This document shows positions 1 to 14,451 of a DNA stretch of 64,000 nt, one piece after another; position 1 is the first letter of the stretch; each line of letters opens with the position of its first letter. Origin of the DNA: Antedon bifida (taxonomy: Eukaryota; Echinodermata; Crinoidea; Comatulida; Antedonidae). The translations under genes and the position numbers were made by a program. Under the pieces are notes generated by a model, which was given only the letters and a program-made list of their open reading frames with translations, ran no database searches and was not told the origin of the DNA. The stretch covers positions 16,106,717 through 16,170,716 of the forward strand of contig OY727098.1 in NCBI GenBank assembly GCA_963402885.1. The letters are read 5' to 3'.

Positions 1-3000
1 CAAAGCAAGGTTCTAATTCATTTAATGTACAGTAGTATTTTCTGTTATTTACTTGTATCTGCTCCTGAATATAAAGGTTCTCAGTAGCTGATTTGAATTC
101 CATGTTTGTTCAGATTTTAAACTTGATCTTGTCTTCACTGAATATATGTTTGATAATGATATACTGATACTTAATTTATTTGTTACAATAATGATTACAG
201 GAGTGCAATGCACTGTAAAACCCAAAGTATAATAAAGTACTGAGTAATTTATATACATACAGTAACAAGCTAGACAAAAATAAAAATTGTCTTTCATACA
301 AATTATAATAATTTACTGGTGTCATGATTTATATTTTAGATTTTAATGAAGTATTGAATATTTGCAGACTGTATTGATAGGATATACAATATACAGTATC
401 TTGGTGATGATGATTGTTAGACAAAGTCTGTCTTCACAGACATAAGTCTGCCAAGTTAACATTTCTCATCTACAGCGTAATACTGACGGTTAACTTTTTC
501 AAAATTTTTTTAAAAAATAATAAATATAATATGTTTTTAAAAATTAACTTTTCGCTCACAAAATATAAGCAGGAATAATAAAGTAAGTTTGATATTTCCA
601 ATTTAATTAATAAATCAGATTTATATTTCAAAATAGTATTCACACTGTAGGTATGTATTAAAACATTGAGAAAGTATGTATACAGGCCATTTCTGTTTTA
701 TAAAACATTTAAAGCTTTTAGCCAATGCCTTTGTACATTTGTATGTCTGAATGTGACCTGGGATTTTATATACATTTTTTTTTTTCAACAATAAAAAAAT
801 GATTTTATAATGTACAGTATATATTTATGAAAGAAAAATATAACAACATGATATTTTATAAAAATTAAATCAAAGATTAATTAAATGGTGGAGAAAGATA
901 AAAGTCAACTTGTGAATAAGAAAGTAAACATAGCGATCATGTTTTGTGCGGAATTTTATGAATTGTCAGTAATTGCAACGTGTTTTATCCTCGGAGGCTT
1001 TGTAAATGCCTACCATTTCTACTGTCAATTCAAATAATAGAGACAATCATTGAAATGTTCACCAGATATTTATGCCCTGCTTGGAAATGTCACATTCCTA
1101 GAAGTCTGTGCAAATAATATAAGATTCAAAATATAGTTTGAAAAATGAATTATGAATCATATTTTGGGTGGGTGTTACTTGGTAAGTGATTGGTCCTTTA
1201 AATTGAGTTGACTTTAAGTATTGACTTAAGGTACAGTATACCTACTTTATATCTACTGTAGATTTTTTCCATTGCATAGCCTATGCACAGCTAATAATAT
1301 TTTACACATTTAAAAATAAATTTTCATTTGATTATCTTTTAAATATTTTTTAGATATGAATAATTATTGTTATAGTAAACTATAATTACTACTACTACTT
1401 TATTACTGTACTCTTATATTCTACTTCATTATTATTATCATAACTTAAAATAATTTGCCAATTTGTCATTTGTGTTAAAAATAATATTTGTTTTGTAGGC
1501 ATGCTCGGCCCTTGTCGCCATTCTAAATGTGATATGTTAAATTTCATAAGTGGCTACTGGACTCCAGTAGGTTTGAAATTGACCTAATTAACGAGGTGGC
1601 CCTCAAGCTAAGGCCGGAGTCTGTTGGGAAGTGACCATTTATCTTTATGTTTTTTGTCAAGAATACTTGTGGTCAACTGTTGCCACCCTGAAAAGCGATG
1701 TGTGTGGAGGTGGCTACTACCAAGCTTGAATTTCATATAATTTTCATGATTATTTTTCACTTGGGTCAATTCTCACATTAGGTCAAATATAGTTGTATCA
1801 TCTTAACTTAAAATCAGTTTGTACTGTATAGAGATATTATACATATTATTGTATATAAAATAAATAATTGATTTAAAAAAAATTATATAAAGAAATTGAA
1901 AACATTAGAGCATGCTATCAATTTTTCCTCATAAGATGTTTGTATCCATCAACATTGATTTTGAAATGATTTTCACAAGATAGGCAATAAAATTCAGGCA
2001 TGTTTCAGCACTTATACTCCCATGAGTCTCTGGTTCAATTAGAGCTCACTTTCAGCGGGAAAAGGCACTGGAAATTAGATCACTGAAGCGATTTGTAACA
2101 CTTTGGCAATTATTATTTAATATGACAAACACTAGAAATTAATAAAATAGATCCTTAACACAGAAATTTCTATTATAAAAATGAAAAGTATAATACATAT
2201 TCAGAAGTCATAAAACAACGTGTATTCCTTTCTCCCAAAGTTGTATGCGGCTGTTTCAATTATTGCATTTTGAAAAACAATATGTTATACAAGAACTAAA
2301 AATATGTTACTGTACGTTGTCTATGATGTATGATTTTAGACTTATAGTTTTATACTTGTGCCAAATTCACTCATCAAGCTTGTTGAAATCAAACTGTGCA
2401 CAGTATTTAAATATTAGGCCTATACTGTATTATGAATTTATGTATAGTATTTATAGAGAAAATGTTCAATACTCATAAGCTTCCAACACCATTGTTGGTA
2501 CTATGTACAGTATGTGTAGTTGAACATTATGCCCAATTTTGGTATCCAGCTCTGTAACCAGTCTACAGTATCGTTTCTCACCTCTTTAAATTGTTATTTT
2601 CATCATAAATGTCAGGCCTACATACAGATTCTATTGATAGTTTGGATACATAAACTTCATTGCTTTATTTATACAAGTTTATTCTGAGACCATAGCTGGG
2701 TCATTGACCAAATGTAGCTTGCCAGCTGAGAACTGGCAATAGGTTTCACATGTTTTAAGAAAGGGTCACTACATGTCTAGGACCTACCCACTCAAACCCT
2801 TAATTAAGCAATTAATTTTCCGCTGGCCTAATAATAATTGTCAAGTAAACCACAAAAATGAATATATATTCTACCTAGGGCATGTGCCTGTAGAAAGACA
2901 TAATTAATGTTTCATATTTTCATTGCAAATTAGCGAAATAAAGTAGAGACAGCCTCAAGCTGAATACTATCATAAATGAAGTGAATAGAGACTGTTTAAA

Positions 3001-3922
3001 CCGCCCAGAACTAATGAAGAAAGAGATAAGTATTATGGTAAAATACGCAAAAATAACTTTTCTCATCATCTTCAGCATTGTACAGTTGGATGACACTTCT
3101 TTCACTCTCAAGCAAAGACAATTTATCAATATCAGACAGTAGTCAAAACATTATAATAGTTTGGTTGTCCATAGTATTATGTACAATTGAGAATACAGTA
3201 GTAGGAGTAATTAAATTAATCTGATACTTAATATATTTTATCACAATAATTGACATGGAATACCAAACTCAGACTTGAAGCTAATTACTGTAGGTCTATG
3301 AATAGTTCACTTGTCTCTTTGCTCCATAGACAAGATCATTCTGAAATAGACAAGTGTATTGTAAAAAAAAACTGATGTGTTATATTACAAAAACCTAATT
3401 ATTTCATCTTTTGTTAGTGTCAGTGTAGGAGGGAAAGTTCTTTCTCATTTAAAAACGATTCCGACCTTTGAAGGAGCAATTAAATCAAGAGATTTCATGT
3501 GCACTTTTTTATCCCATGGTATACAAATATTATAGGCTACTGTATTAGCTGACTTCAAATAATACAGTTCGGTTTGTGGTGAAAACAAATACTAAAAATA
3601 GTATAAAAAGCTTTCAAGCTTGATAATGTATAATAAAATCATAAATAGCAGTCACAAAAACTGAATTGCCTGTGATAAATCGTATATAATCAATTATGTT
3701 TTTAAATTATCATTATTTTCGATCAAGTTAAACAAATTATTTAAAAATATGTTTTAAAACAATAAATATTAAGAATCTCTACTTTTGATTGATTGGTTTC
3801 TACCAAAACCAACTGTACAGTATTATGTCCTTTCCAGGAATATTTAACAACAAGAGGATGTTCTTATCTTTTCAGTATTGCTTTGTTATGTCATAGTCAA
3901 AATAATGATGCATTGTCTAGGT

Positions 3923-3970
3923 CTATCCAAATAATATGGAAATGATTACATTTACATATTATTTGGATAG
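3923..3970. repeat. Perfect 16-bp inverted repeat (hairpin)
   Basis: CTATCCAAATAATATG (3923-3938) is matched exactly by its reverse complement at 3955-3970 across a 16-nt loop. The arms contain no mismatch. It may be a remnant of a small foldback element or an RNA hairpin; it is shorter than a typical pre-miRNA stem. Confidence 0.85.
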
Positions 3971-4680
3971 TACTTTCTAAAAAGTTCTCAGTTTAATTGG
4001 ACATTATTTAATGAAAAGATTCCCTGCAGATAGCCACATTCATTACCAAACTAGCATTTAGGGGGTTCTTTTGCTGCCATCCGTACATTTACAATATGCC
4101 CCATTGTATGGCATATGAATTTAACACATTCTCATTTACATGTCGTCAGTTGAATGCCATTCAGTGCCATCTTGCTTATGACCTATATTAAATAATTATT
4201 AAGATAGAATGTTATTAGCATTGATTGTTTAGGTACGAAAGTAGGAAATGATGGTGTATAAAAAACAACATCTTTATCAGATTATATATATTTTTAGATA
4301 GTGGACAATAAATTACCATCATTTTGTTTGTTTCTTTTGTGTCGTACTGTTTTTACTTTACATCCCTAATGCAAACTTGATGTGGTTGATGCAATGATTG
4401 TCATGTTATATAGGAAGTGGATAACTATTAATTACGACCCAGAATAATAAGTATTAAGGAAATGGAACGCGAAAGGAAATAACCACTTGTTTAAGCATCA
4501 TAAATCCATGGAGGTTTTAACCGGGTTATTCACCTTGCTTAAATGTCTTGGCATACTTAGACGGCGGTACTCATTTGAGAATTCATGTTAAAGCTATGAT
4601 GAAGAAATGAAAGCATTTGTTTGTTTATAAGTGCAGTTTTTCCCAGGCTCAATTTTTCAGCAATTCCAGCTTTAAAATGG

Positions 4681-4790
4681 ACGATGATGATGTCATATCA
4701 CTATTATATTTTGACATATCACTACCATATTTGGGCACATCACACTTTTTTTGTTAAACTAGTTTGATAGTGTCAGACAGAGCTTTATAA
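4681..4790. mobile_element. MITE family A, right half
   Basis: This matches the internal and right-terminal part of the foldback repeat seen in fuller form near 55.1 and 57.5 kb. It has the internal TGATGATGTCATATCA, the stretch ATTTGGGCACATCACAC, then a T-rich run and the terminus CTAGTTTGATAGTG, followed by CAGACAGAGCTTTATA. The left terminal repeat is missing. Confidence 0.7.
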
Positions 4791-5157
4791 GGTTTTTGAT
4801 AAATAACACAGTGGTTTCTCACCATCTGTTTATTTTGTTCTTTAAATTGTGTATTGCCATTTATTTTGTCTTGTCAGTTTGTGCTGCTAATTATCCATTT
4901 ATTTATTCTTTATTCAAATACTGTATAATTGTGCTAATATTTTAGCTAGATGGTAGCAGCTATGTTGTGAATTTCCACTACCAGTCATTGGTCTGTTCAA
5001 TGTGAAGTTTTGAAAAATTGTTGAAAACTAACAGCTGTGACGCTTAGATGTTTCACATTCAATTAGAAGAAGCAGTAGGGTTCGGCTCACGTCAGCCTGC
5101 CCCTCTTTGACATCGCCAACCCATTGCCTCAGCTGCATAGCTCAGTGCAAAACTACA

Positions 5158-5450
5158 GTATATAATAATAATAATATCCTTGATTTATATAGCGCCTAAT
5201 TTTGTGAAACCTCTAAGCGCTGAACATTATTACCCCAGTCATTTTTTGGGATCAAACACGTATGGAAACATGCTCCCATAATGCAGCTAGTAATCAGCAC
5301 AAAGTTGTGTCTTGGTCTAACCGGGTTCCCATTTATATACCTGGGTGGAGAGAGGCAAATGTAAGTAAAATATCTTGCCTAAGGATACAAGCAATGCGGC
5401 GAGAGTTGGATTCGAACCTCGATCTCACGATCAGTATCCAACACAAGCCT
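5158..5450 (-). mobile_element. tRNA-derived SINE (minus orientation)
   Basis: Read on the minus strand, the right end contains a tRNA-like B box, GGTTCGAATCC (reverse complement of GGATTCGAACC near 5409). The body follows, and the left end has the motif GCGCTATATAAATCAAGG and an (ATT)n tail at about 5160-5180. This layout of tRNA-like head, body and short AT-rich repeat tail is typical of SINEs. The 131-codon open frame across it on the plus strand is accidental. Confidence 0.7.
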
Positions 5451-8400
5451 TATATAGACTTTTATATTCTAAACACAAATGTTTATTTTTTCTTTTCCTA
5501 TAACTTCTGTGTTAGAATATTTATATTTCTTTTATTCAGGAGGAGATTACAATGTTTATTTTATGAATTTAGACTGATATTTAAGTACAGTATATATTAT
5601 GGAAATGATATACACATTACAGTATATATTTTTATTGCATTTTTTACTATAATATAATAATTAAGGATATTGGCAATTAGTTGATAGACTATTTTGATTG
5701 ATTGCATAATGTATCATTTAGTAACTTTACCATCAAAGTGAATGACAACTAAAACTCATTACAGAATACTCAACATATTTGAATTTGTCACTCAGGTATT
5801 CGTAATTAGTAGCCACCTGGTTGCAAGTTAATGGCAGACCAAAAGGCCTAATAGGCTACCTGGGTACTATTATATAATGCTGTGTATGTGATGGAACTTG
5901 TGTAACGTGTACAGTTACTGTACTGTAGTATGACCATGGCTTGCAAATCTAGCTCTCTGGTAAAAATTTACCATTTTAGCAACACTGGATTAATACCCAA
6001 ACATTATATCATAATAATGTATTATGTTGGGCTACTTTAGGGAGAAGAACAAATGTTCATAAAGTATTAAACATGTTTAGGTTCTTGTTGCTACAGTATT
6101 AATATTTATGCTACTCCATAGCTGTAAAAAAAATTGCTTTAAAATATAATTGTGAAGAGCTTATTAAAAAAAGAATTAAAGAAGGCCAGCAAATTCACAT
6201 ACAGTATGACCAGATATAACCTATTAAAATTCTAATTAGAGTTTTTCTTCTATAATTACAAATAGAACTGGAAAGTATGATACCACAATAAGCATGTGCA
6301 TACCGAGATGTACAAATGAATTATATCTTCATCAATCTATTCCTTTATGACATGATGAATTGGAAACTGGTTGCCATAACACCCTGCTGGTTTCTTGCTA
6401 GGGCTGGAGCCAGTCGTTCAAAGTGGGTTTTATTTTAGTCACCCTGTTCCATATTAAACTGACATAATGCTGTTAGACAATACCGTCCGCTACTGATAAG
6501 ATTTTTCAGACATACTGTACTATGTACATAATATATAGAAATTTATATTGACCATCCCTATCCTATGTAGGCCTACACTAAGAAATTGATTAAGGTTTGA
6601 GTTGGCCATGTTTATTGTTGCTTTTAAAAATGATACAGTAGTTAACTATAACTTTTTGTTGTTTAATGTTTATCTCTGGAATGGTCCCTCAATTCTCAAA
6701 GTAGGCCTACTTTCTTTTATATATTGCAACAAAATTTAGTTTATAATTTGATTGGATTTCGACTTGAATATTTCTTAAGCATGACTAAACATTTAATTTA
6801 CTAAAATACAAACATAAAATCCATTTAATGTAGTATGGCCATTTTGATGAAAGATGTTGAAATAATATCGGTGGTGCATATTTCATATTTGACTAGAGCA
6901 AGTATTGCATGCCAATAAGACGTCCTGTGGCCTGAACTTGCAAGCATCGTAAACATGGTACTGACGATGACCTGTGGGTAGCACTGAAACCGTTTTACCT
7001 ATGTCGCTATTAATAGGTTTGACCTCAATATTACATTTTTAAAAACTGAATTAATAAAGTACTGTAAAACTATTAGTATGTAATATTGTTATGTTATATT
7101 ATCATTTAAATTTGTGCCAATCGTACAATACCATCTCACAAGCTAATACGCGACAGAGATGTACAAATTAGGCCTAAAATATTAATTTATTTGTACTAAT
7201 TTATTTAAATTTTATAAATTATTACTTTGTCATAAGCAGAGAAGGAGAGCTAATATTTTCATAGCCTAAAATAGAAGTAAAAAGATTTGAAACCGTATAA
7301 ACTAAATCTTATTCACATTTTGAGTATTAAAAAAAAAAGTATTAAAAGTTAAGCAATAAGAAAGTGCAATGTGTAATAATTACTTAATGTAATATACTGT
7401 ACTACACATTCTGTATATTTCAGGTTTTCTTCCATTCTCTGAAAGTGCAATACTGTGAACAACAAAAGGTTAGAGCTACTGTACTTCTAGAAAACATGAA
7501 AAGTTTATTAAACTACAGTAATATTGTTTCCAATTCTTTCAAATAAATATTAATAACAAAAAAAAGTTAAAAATGTATAATGTAATTTATTAATGAATAA
7601 ACTTGTTTGAACATGATTTGCGGAAGAAACAATTTATGAAATTTCACACCCAAAAAATGCATAGCCACTGGAGAATTTAGACACAAATAATATCTGTTCT
7701 TTTACAAACTAATTTTTCACTTCATTAGCATTAACTGATCGACAAGGTCCTTAGTGACTAAATTGAAAACTTTTGGAGTAGTAGTTATCATACCAGAAAT
7801 TCAGTCAGTCAAGTTAAATTATGCCTCTTACACCCTTTAGATACTAATTTCATGCTTGTACGACTTGTCCTCTTGGGATTATAGCATGGTATACCTGTCT
7901 ATTCCAATCATCATGGATGTGTGAAGGTAAATCTCTTGGTGATGCAATAAGAGATGATCTGTTAGTTTTTCTGAAACTTTAATTCCTAAGGCTAAACATG
8001 ATACACAAACATTGCTTTGTACTGCTCTTGAAAATACTCATCCTGAATTTTAGTCATGATTTCTAGACAATGTTCACAAATTGAATATAGTATTCCCCGA
8101 CGTAAACATCTATCAATCTAACCATGTCACCACACTTTATGTTATTTAAATACAGAAAAATAGGTTGCACTAATAATATGTGTTTTTTACCCATATCATT
8201 ATCAGTTTTTATTTTACTATTTTTCTAATTGAATAATTGCACTGTATAGGAATAGTTTCTATATAATTTTACTATTTGTATATAAAATAACTATTAGTTT
8301 TGTATCTGTATCGAATAAAAAATATTATAATACTTTTGTAGGCCTATTGTCTTTGAGATGTAATTATGTTAGGATGGGAAAGAGGTAGAGATGTTGGTGG

Positions 8401-11400
8401 TGAAACCAATGCATTCAATTCAATGGCATTTGTTAAACCTGTATATTTTCAAATTCTACTACATTTACTGCTACCCATTATTTTGGTAATGCTGTACCTG
8501 TTCTTATATGTTTACCAATAATTTGTGCCCTGATAGTTTAAAAAAAATCTAAACAGAACATAAGATAATTTTGTATCATTGGCTGATTTTGATTATATTT
8601 AATTGTATCATTAATATACCTTGAGAAGTATGAGAAGTATTTTAAGATAACATCTTTAAAGTAGCAAAACCCAACAGGTTTTTCATTTACTAATCTATGG
8701 TGTTTCACATTGGAATTCATAGATTGCTCTGATTCTTGTATACTGGTCATACCCTGCTGCTGATAACTAGCCACAACTCAGCGTTCCAACCGTCATTGTC
8801 TACACTCTCATTACCTATTGTTTGTCTTCCCATCCTGCTACTGTTTTCTCATACAATTTTGTGATTTCCTAAACTGATAAAATTTGAGTCAGTTTGATAC
8901 ATTGTTTTAAACATTTTATGTCTCCACTGTTCTCCTTGTGTTTTGTAAAAGCTCTTTATCATGACGTCTGCTGGACCGGATAAACTCATTTGTGGGTAAT
9001 AATTCTCCAATCGCCACCAATTTTAAGTTGCAATGGAATCTTTAGTATAAATAAACTATAAACATTTTTTCCAAGAATCCGTTCTTTGAACTTTTGGTAA
9101 ACATGTTTTATAAGGTTCCAAGTAACTATTTTAGAGAAAACTTCCTGTAGCTTCAATGGAAATTTTAACAACTCATTAAATCACTAAATTCTTGGCTCGA
9201 AAGTGGTCTTTAAATAGAGGTATAGTAATACTTATTTATAGAACCTTTACACTGTGTTTTCTTGTTTTAATTTAAGTATAGGAATTACGTCTGTATTGAC
9301 CTTTTAATAAGTTTGTGAAAGCAATCTTGTTTTCAGATTCCATCAACAGTTCTTAACCAAATTAGATGGTAAACTGCTAACTAAATTCCAAGACTGATCA
9401 AAAGCTTCACATTAAACCATGTTTTGATCTTTATCAGTGTTCTTGTATATGCTATGATAATTTATGGTTTACGTGGGTGGTAAAATGTTCTTTATGGTTT
9501 ATAGGTTATGTAGTTATATTTGTTGTATAATAAAGTTTACTATCAAAGCTGTTGAGGAAACAATGATTTTTTTGCAAATGGGTTTATGGTTTTTGATGGC
9601 AGATATTCCCAGTTTAAAACATAATATCTATCTTTTTAATAGTTCATGTCCTCTGTGGAAAAATACCAAAATGTCAAACATTGCAACACATATTATTGAA
9701 ATAGAACCATAAATTATTGTTCATCTAAACAACCTTAAAGAGCGGAGGCAAATTATCGAGTGATAACTTAATATTATAACATGATTTAATGAAAGATACA
9801 TTCCTTACAGTTATAAAATTGATTGAATTGAATGTGTAAAGTAGTACAGTATTTATTAACAGTGACTTTTTATTTCTAGTAATTGGTGTGAAGAGTGATT
9901 TAAAAAGTAAAATACCTGATTTATAACATGTATTGATGCAATCTGAAAATTTGGAGTAGTGTTAAATACACAAAGATCTATAGTTTAGGTGGTTTGCGAA
10001 ATGCTGGTCCTCTCTGATATATGCCCACCTCCATAACATTTGAACTATTATGTTTTATCTCTTTTAGTTTGTTTTGAAATGGAACAATAATTTCAATTAA
10101 TTCTAACGATTTACTTTCTTTCTTTTAAAAAAAGTCACAAGTTAACTGATGAAAAATGTTTACCGAAATTTTAAGGGAAAGGGTAATGCCGGAAACGATT
10201 CTAGGAAAAGACATAGTGATATTTAAAACTTACTGTATAAATATAATGATTAGGTAAGAATTGCTTAACTATTGAACATCCAAAGGAAAATCCAAAATTA
10301 CTGACTTTAAGTACTTGAAATTTTAGACCACATGGTATAAATATTTTTGTATTAATGCAATGTATTGGTAATCTTAACTTATTTTTAAAAATTATAGATT
10401 ATACTTTATTTGGGATGTTGGTCAGTCAGGATTATTAGTATCAATAAGGAGGCCATTGTTTTTAAACTTTTCTACACTTTCAATAAAAAACAGATATCTG
10501 TATATGATATACTGTGTATTATTAGGCCTAAATTACACAAACCAACAGTGGTGTTGGTAGTTTATGAGGGGAACTTTACTTGGATACTAATAAGAACTTA
10601 TATATTAGTTGTACATTAATTAACCAGTTATTGTAGTGTTCACTATGAAAAGCATCAAACGTAGTGCTTCATTTTCCATTATAACGCTCTTTCTCATGAT
10701 CCATGTGAACTTACATACTGTAGACCTCGCCTACAACTGATTAAATGGATTTGTTAAATCCACAGAAGAAAACATCATTATACTTCAATTTATTTTTGTG
10801 ACAAGTTTTGATGTAAAAACATGTTTCTTTATGTATTGTCATAATTTCATCAGTTTCATTGTGTTGAGGAGTTTAGAAAGAAAAGTTAAGTTCTATTCAA
10901 TTAAAAAGGTGTATTTAAACCTTTTAAAATGTAACTACAGTACTCACAAGAATATAATAAGTATTAACAGGATAGTTCTTGGTCATAAGTGTTATTTTAA
11001 CCCATGTTTCATCAAGTACGTCACTCTTGGCTTCATGGGTATCACACACACTGCATTAAATCCTTTGGGAAAGGGGGTAGAACTGGAATATATCCTATCA
11101 AATACTTCCATCTGGGACACTAATTCTATAAGCTCCCTATTGATGAAGGGGAGATGCAGATTTGCCTTTCCAAGGGGAACCGATAGGGCATTTCACAAAC
11201 GTTATATCTACATATGTTGGAAATGAGTAAGATAAAGCTTATTTCTGATTCAAAGACTTGATACAAGACCCTGATTTTTATAACACGATAATTAATGATT
11301 ACAACGACAGACCTTTTGTATAAATCACACATTTCCTGCCAATTGATCAATCATAAGCGTAATTATATGATGCACTTTTGATATTATATGTCACACATTT

Positions 11401-13229
11401 ACTATAGAATAATCGTATAAGGCTTTTCAGAATAATTTTATCTAGATTATACTACTGTATAAACCTGAACTGTATATGCAAATTTGTAACAATTTGAATT
11501 TACTCACCCCAGTCATTTTTTAATTTTAAAAAATATGTGGAAAATTGATAAGAAAAAACAAACATACGATACAGTATAATGTTGAGTAAGTTGATGCAAG
11601 TAAGTTTATGCTTAATTGAAATTATGCCTGGTTGAAATGTTAAGTAGTATACCCTGCATTTACAACACTTGAACAGTACAGTAGTATATATCATGTATGG
11701 ACATTTAAAACAGTAAATCCTAAATTAAACTTGATTCTATATTTTGCATAAATATATATGAAAAATAGAACAGCTGAAAGCCTGTGGTAAATATGTATGG
11801 TATGTTTAATATCAGAACATGTTATTTAAATGACAATGAGTCAGTCTTAATTCTTGTTGAATCTTTTAAATTTAGACACTGAACTTTGCTATTAGCATAA
11901 AGATACACCTGTCTAGTTTGTCATAATTGATAGAATTTGTAATGCATACTTTTTTTAAAGCAACATTTCAGTTTTTGAATATGCAAATTAAGCTAATGCA
12001 TGAATTTATATAATTTAGTGTCCAGTCTTTGGTATAAGTTATTGCCTAAAATGAAGTTTGCATTGGATAAGATTATATATAAGAGTCATGGAAAATATTA
12101 CCTGAAAGAAAAATCGAGTCATGGAAAATAAAAAATGAAAATACAGTATCTTGGTTTTTCAACTTTTTAAATACAAATGATGTAGTAGTTTTGGACACTT
12201 ACAATATCTTTTTTTTAACATGTGGAAATTTGTCTTTCATCAACAAGCCTAAAAAAATATATTTGTGTTGATTGCAAACACATAAGACAGTTACTGTTGC
12301 AAAATCCACCCGTTGTAAATGCCAGCACAAGGTACTAAATGAAGTAATAGGCATCAAAAAGTTATAGTTCAACAACTCCTAAACTATACTACACAATTAG
12401 ATTTATTATATTCTGCAACTTTGGTGCGTTTGTTTGCCAATAAATGTTAAAAGTTAAAAGGTAGGCTTACAGTAGTATCCTTCAACACGAACTATTTACA
12501 TGTCATTAACAACATTTCATGATGTCTTAGACGATCAAGAACATAAACATTATTTCTCTGTGTCTCCAATAAATTTTATTCGTATGACTTTTAGTTCACT
12601 TTGTCGTTTTATAACAACAAAGAAATAAAACTTTTTGCTAGTTGCATTGTAAATTTGTTTATTAAAGTTTGGACAAGCCGGAATTCTACTGTAAATCACT
12701 CTACTGTCTTACTAGGGCCTAGATGGTCCCAACCCCTAAGCATATTTTATAACCCTCCCCCACTTTTATTGTGTGTATCTATCCCATAGAGTGATTTTGT
12801 TTTTCTTTTCATGTTGGGAATATTATCTCTATTAAAAATAGAATCCTCAATATAAAGACATTTCTGTGTGTTTCAGTAAATGTTTTTTCTACCATAACTC
12901 AAAAATACATTTGCTCATTAATTGCATTGATTGATGTTACTGTTTGTTACCTTATGAGCCACATAGGCTGTCTGTGTATTTTAAAACTAATAGTTAGTTG
13001 TACATTAAATTTAATGTACCACCAACACACTCAAGATGTATAGATATCAACTTACTTCAAACATTAGAAACAATATACAACTCTTACTTTCTGATCTTTT
13101 TTTATCTCTCTAAGCGTAGGAATAACAAACAGAATGTAGGCCTATACATGTTATAAATTGCCACCCATTTGCTTTAAACCCACAAATTGGTAAAACCATA
13201 CGATTAATGATTTCATTATTGACATTAGT
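5451..13229. other. Non-coding AT-rich stretch
   Basis: I found no supported gene. Poly-A/T runs and several TAGGCCTA palindromes (6568, 6702, 7169, 8339, 10523, 13137) are present. The longest open frame (10,798-11,226, plus) has no splice signals or family resemblance that I can recognise. Confidence 0.5.
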
Positions 13230-13356
13230 GGTTTTACTGTGGTTTTGGTGCATAACCTTATATATTTGTACTTTTTATATGTATTTTGGAAAATGAATTT
13301 CCATCATATTTTATGATGGACCAATAAATATACTATCTTATCTTATCTTTCAAATA
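13230..13356 (+). mobile_element. LINE 3' tail fragment
   Basis: The segment ends in a tandem TATCT-type tail (ACTATCTTATCTTATCTTT). Before it is a small hairpin, TCCATCATATTTTATGATGGA, and an AATAAATA stretch. CR1/L2-type LINEs end in short microsatellites rather than poly-A, so I read this as a 5'-truncated LINE 3' end. No coding part remains. Confidence 0.4.
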
Positions 13357-13830
13357 CCAATGAAATTCAACAGAACAATGTTAAACGGTATAAATAACAA
13401 TAACATAGACATCAGATTATTGAAAGAGACTTAATAGTAAAAATAAATTTCAACAAAAGAGTAAATATTAATTATAATTACCAAATATAAAAAAAAAAGA
13501 AAAAATCATAAATGTGAGGGTCATCAATCATTTCAGTATTTCATGTGATAGACATGACATTTTATGACTGATGAGATTTTAACAGGCACTACAATAAAAG
13601 ATTTGTAAATAATTATTCTCGTCTGACATTTGAAAGATCTGACATGATTTAATGCTATCATAGTTGACAAATGTTCTGACAAGCCCCATCCACCCATCTG
13701 ACATGGGACATGTAAGTGGAACAAACAGTTGGATTAGCTGAGATGAATATAACAATCACCTGCATTAAAGGATTGAACACTGTCAATACCAGTTGGAGAC
13801 AATAAATAGTGCACTCAACCAACCTACCAC

Positions 13831-13975
13831 CTGCTATGATCAAATCAAATAGAAAGCGCAACATGAGTTCTGAGAGTGGAGGCTTCTTGGCCACTTCCGT
13901 GAACCATTTCTGCACCGTAATTAAGTTCTTGTTGATACCTAGCATCATTATCTTACAGTGGAGTAGCATGTCGAC
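13831..13975 (-). CDS. Putative internal exon, unrecognised minus-strand gene
   Basis: Read on the minus strand, this 145-bp block follows an acceptor (AAATCTCTAG) and ends before a GTGGTA donor. It enters in phase 0 and exits in phase 1. It stays open for 48 codons and is richer in G+C than its surroundings. The translation begins VDMLLHCKIMMLGINKN, continues through VQKWFTEVAKKPPLSELM and ends in the hydrophobic FLFDLIIAG. Charged and hydrophobic residues alternate as in an alpha-helical protein, possibly of repeat type. I do not recognise the family. The open frame runs on past the donor to 13,658, but that extension looks non-coding. No partner exon was identified, so it could be an isolated exon with large introns or a pseudogene fragment. 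Confidence 0.4.
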
Positions 13976-14286
13976 CTAGAGATTTTATCCTTTTTACTTT
14001 CAACTGCATTCAAACTTTGTTTCAAAAGTTTTCTAATAATTACAGTATCAGATTAATGAAACTATTATGGAATTTATAGATATTCATTATTAGGGTACTA
14101 TTTTATTTTATACATAGCTACAGTATATTACTACGTTAGGCAAGTTCAATAACATATGCTGATAACCAATATATAAATGATATTTAAAAAATAACATAAG
14201 TATATAACTTGCCTTTTATTCTTTGATTATAGTATAGAAAGCAATACACTTTTTATGAAATTACATTAAATATTATCATGTATCAG

Positions 14287-14451
14287 GATAGACAATTATT
14301 AAGACATACTACTTTCTTGAAAGATACAAAGGAAGTTATGCCACCCATTACACAAGCTCTTAGAGATTTACTGTATATCACAACAAAATTGGAAGTAATT
14401 GGAATAAATAAGGCAAAGCTGTGTCAGCTGTCCATAGTTGCAGATGAAAAC
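14287..14451 (+). CDS. Putative internal exon, unrecognised plus-strand gene
   Basis: A 165-bp block between an acceptor-like ATGTATCAG and a good donor (GAAAAC|GTAAGA), phase 0 in and phase 0 out. It encodes 55 residues with a coding-like mix: charged residues early (LKDTKEVMPPITQALRD), then LLYITTKLEVIGINKAKL, CQLSIVADEN at the end. The acceptor has only a weak pyrimidine tract, so the true 5' edge may differ. A downstream block at 15,640 continues in a compatible phase and carries a stop codon. I cannot assign a family. It lies about 300 bp from a minus-strand exon candidate, so at least one of the two may belong to a decayed or nested gene. Confidence 0.45.

Larger units (their letters stand above)
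1..5157. other. Non-coding AT-rich stretch
   Basis: I see no exon with a credible acceptor, open frame and donor on either strand. The open frames here are short, very AT-rich and lack codon structure. Only a perfect hairpin near 3.9 kb and a MITE half near 4.7 kb stand out. Confidence 0.6.

Noticed and set aside
10798..11226. 142-codon plus-strand open frame
   Set aside because: Non-ATG start, AT-driven composition and no supporting signals; the overlapping minus-strand frame is equally long-looking.
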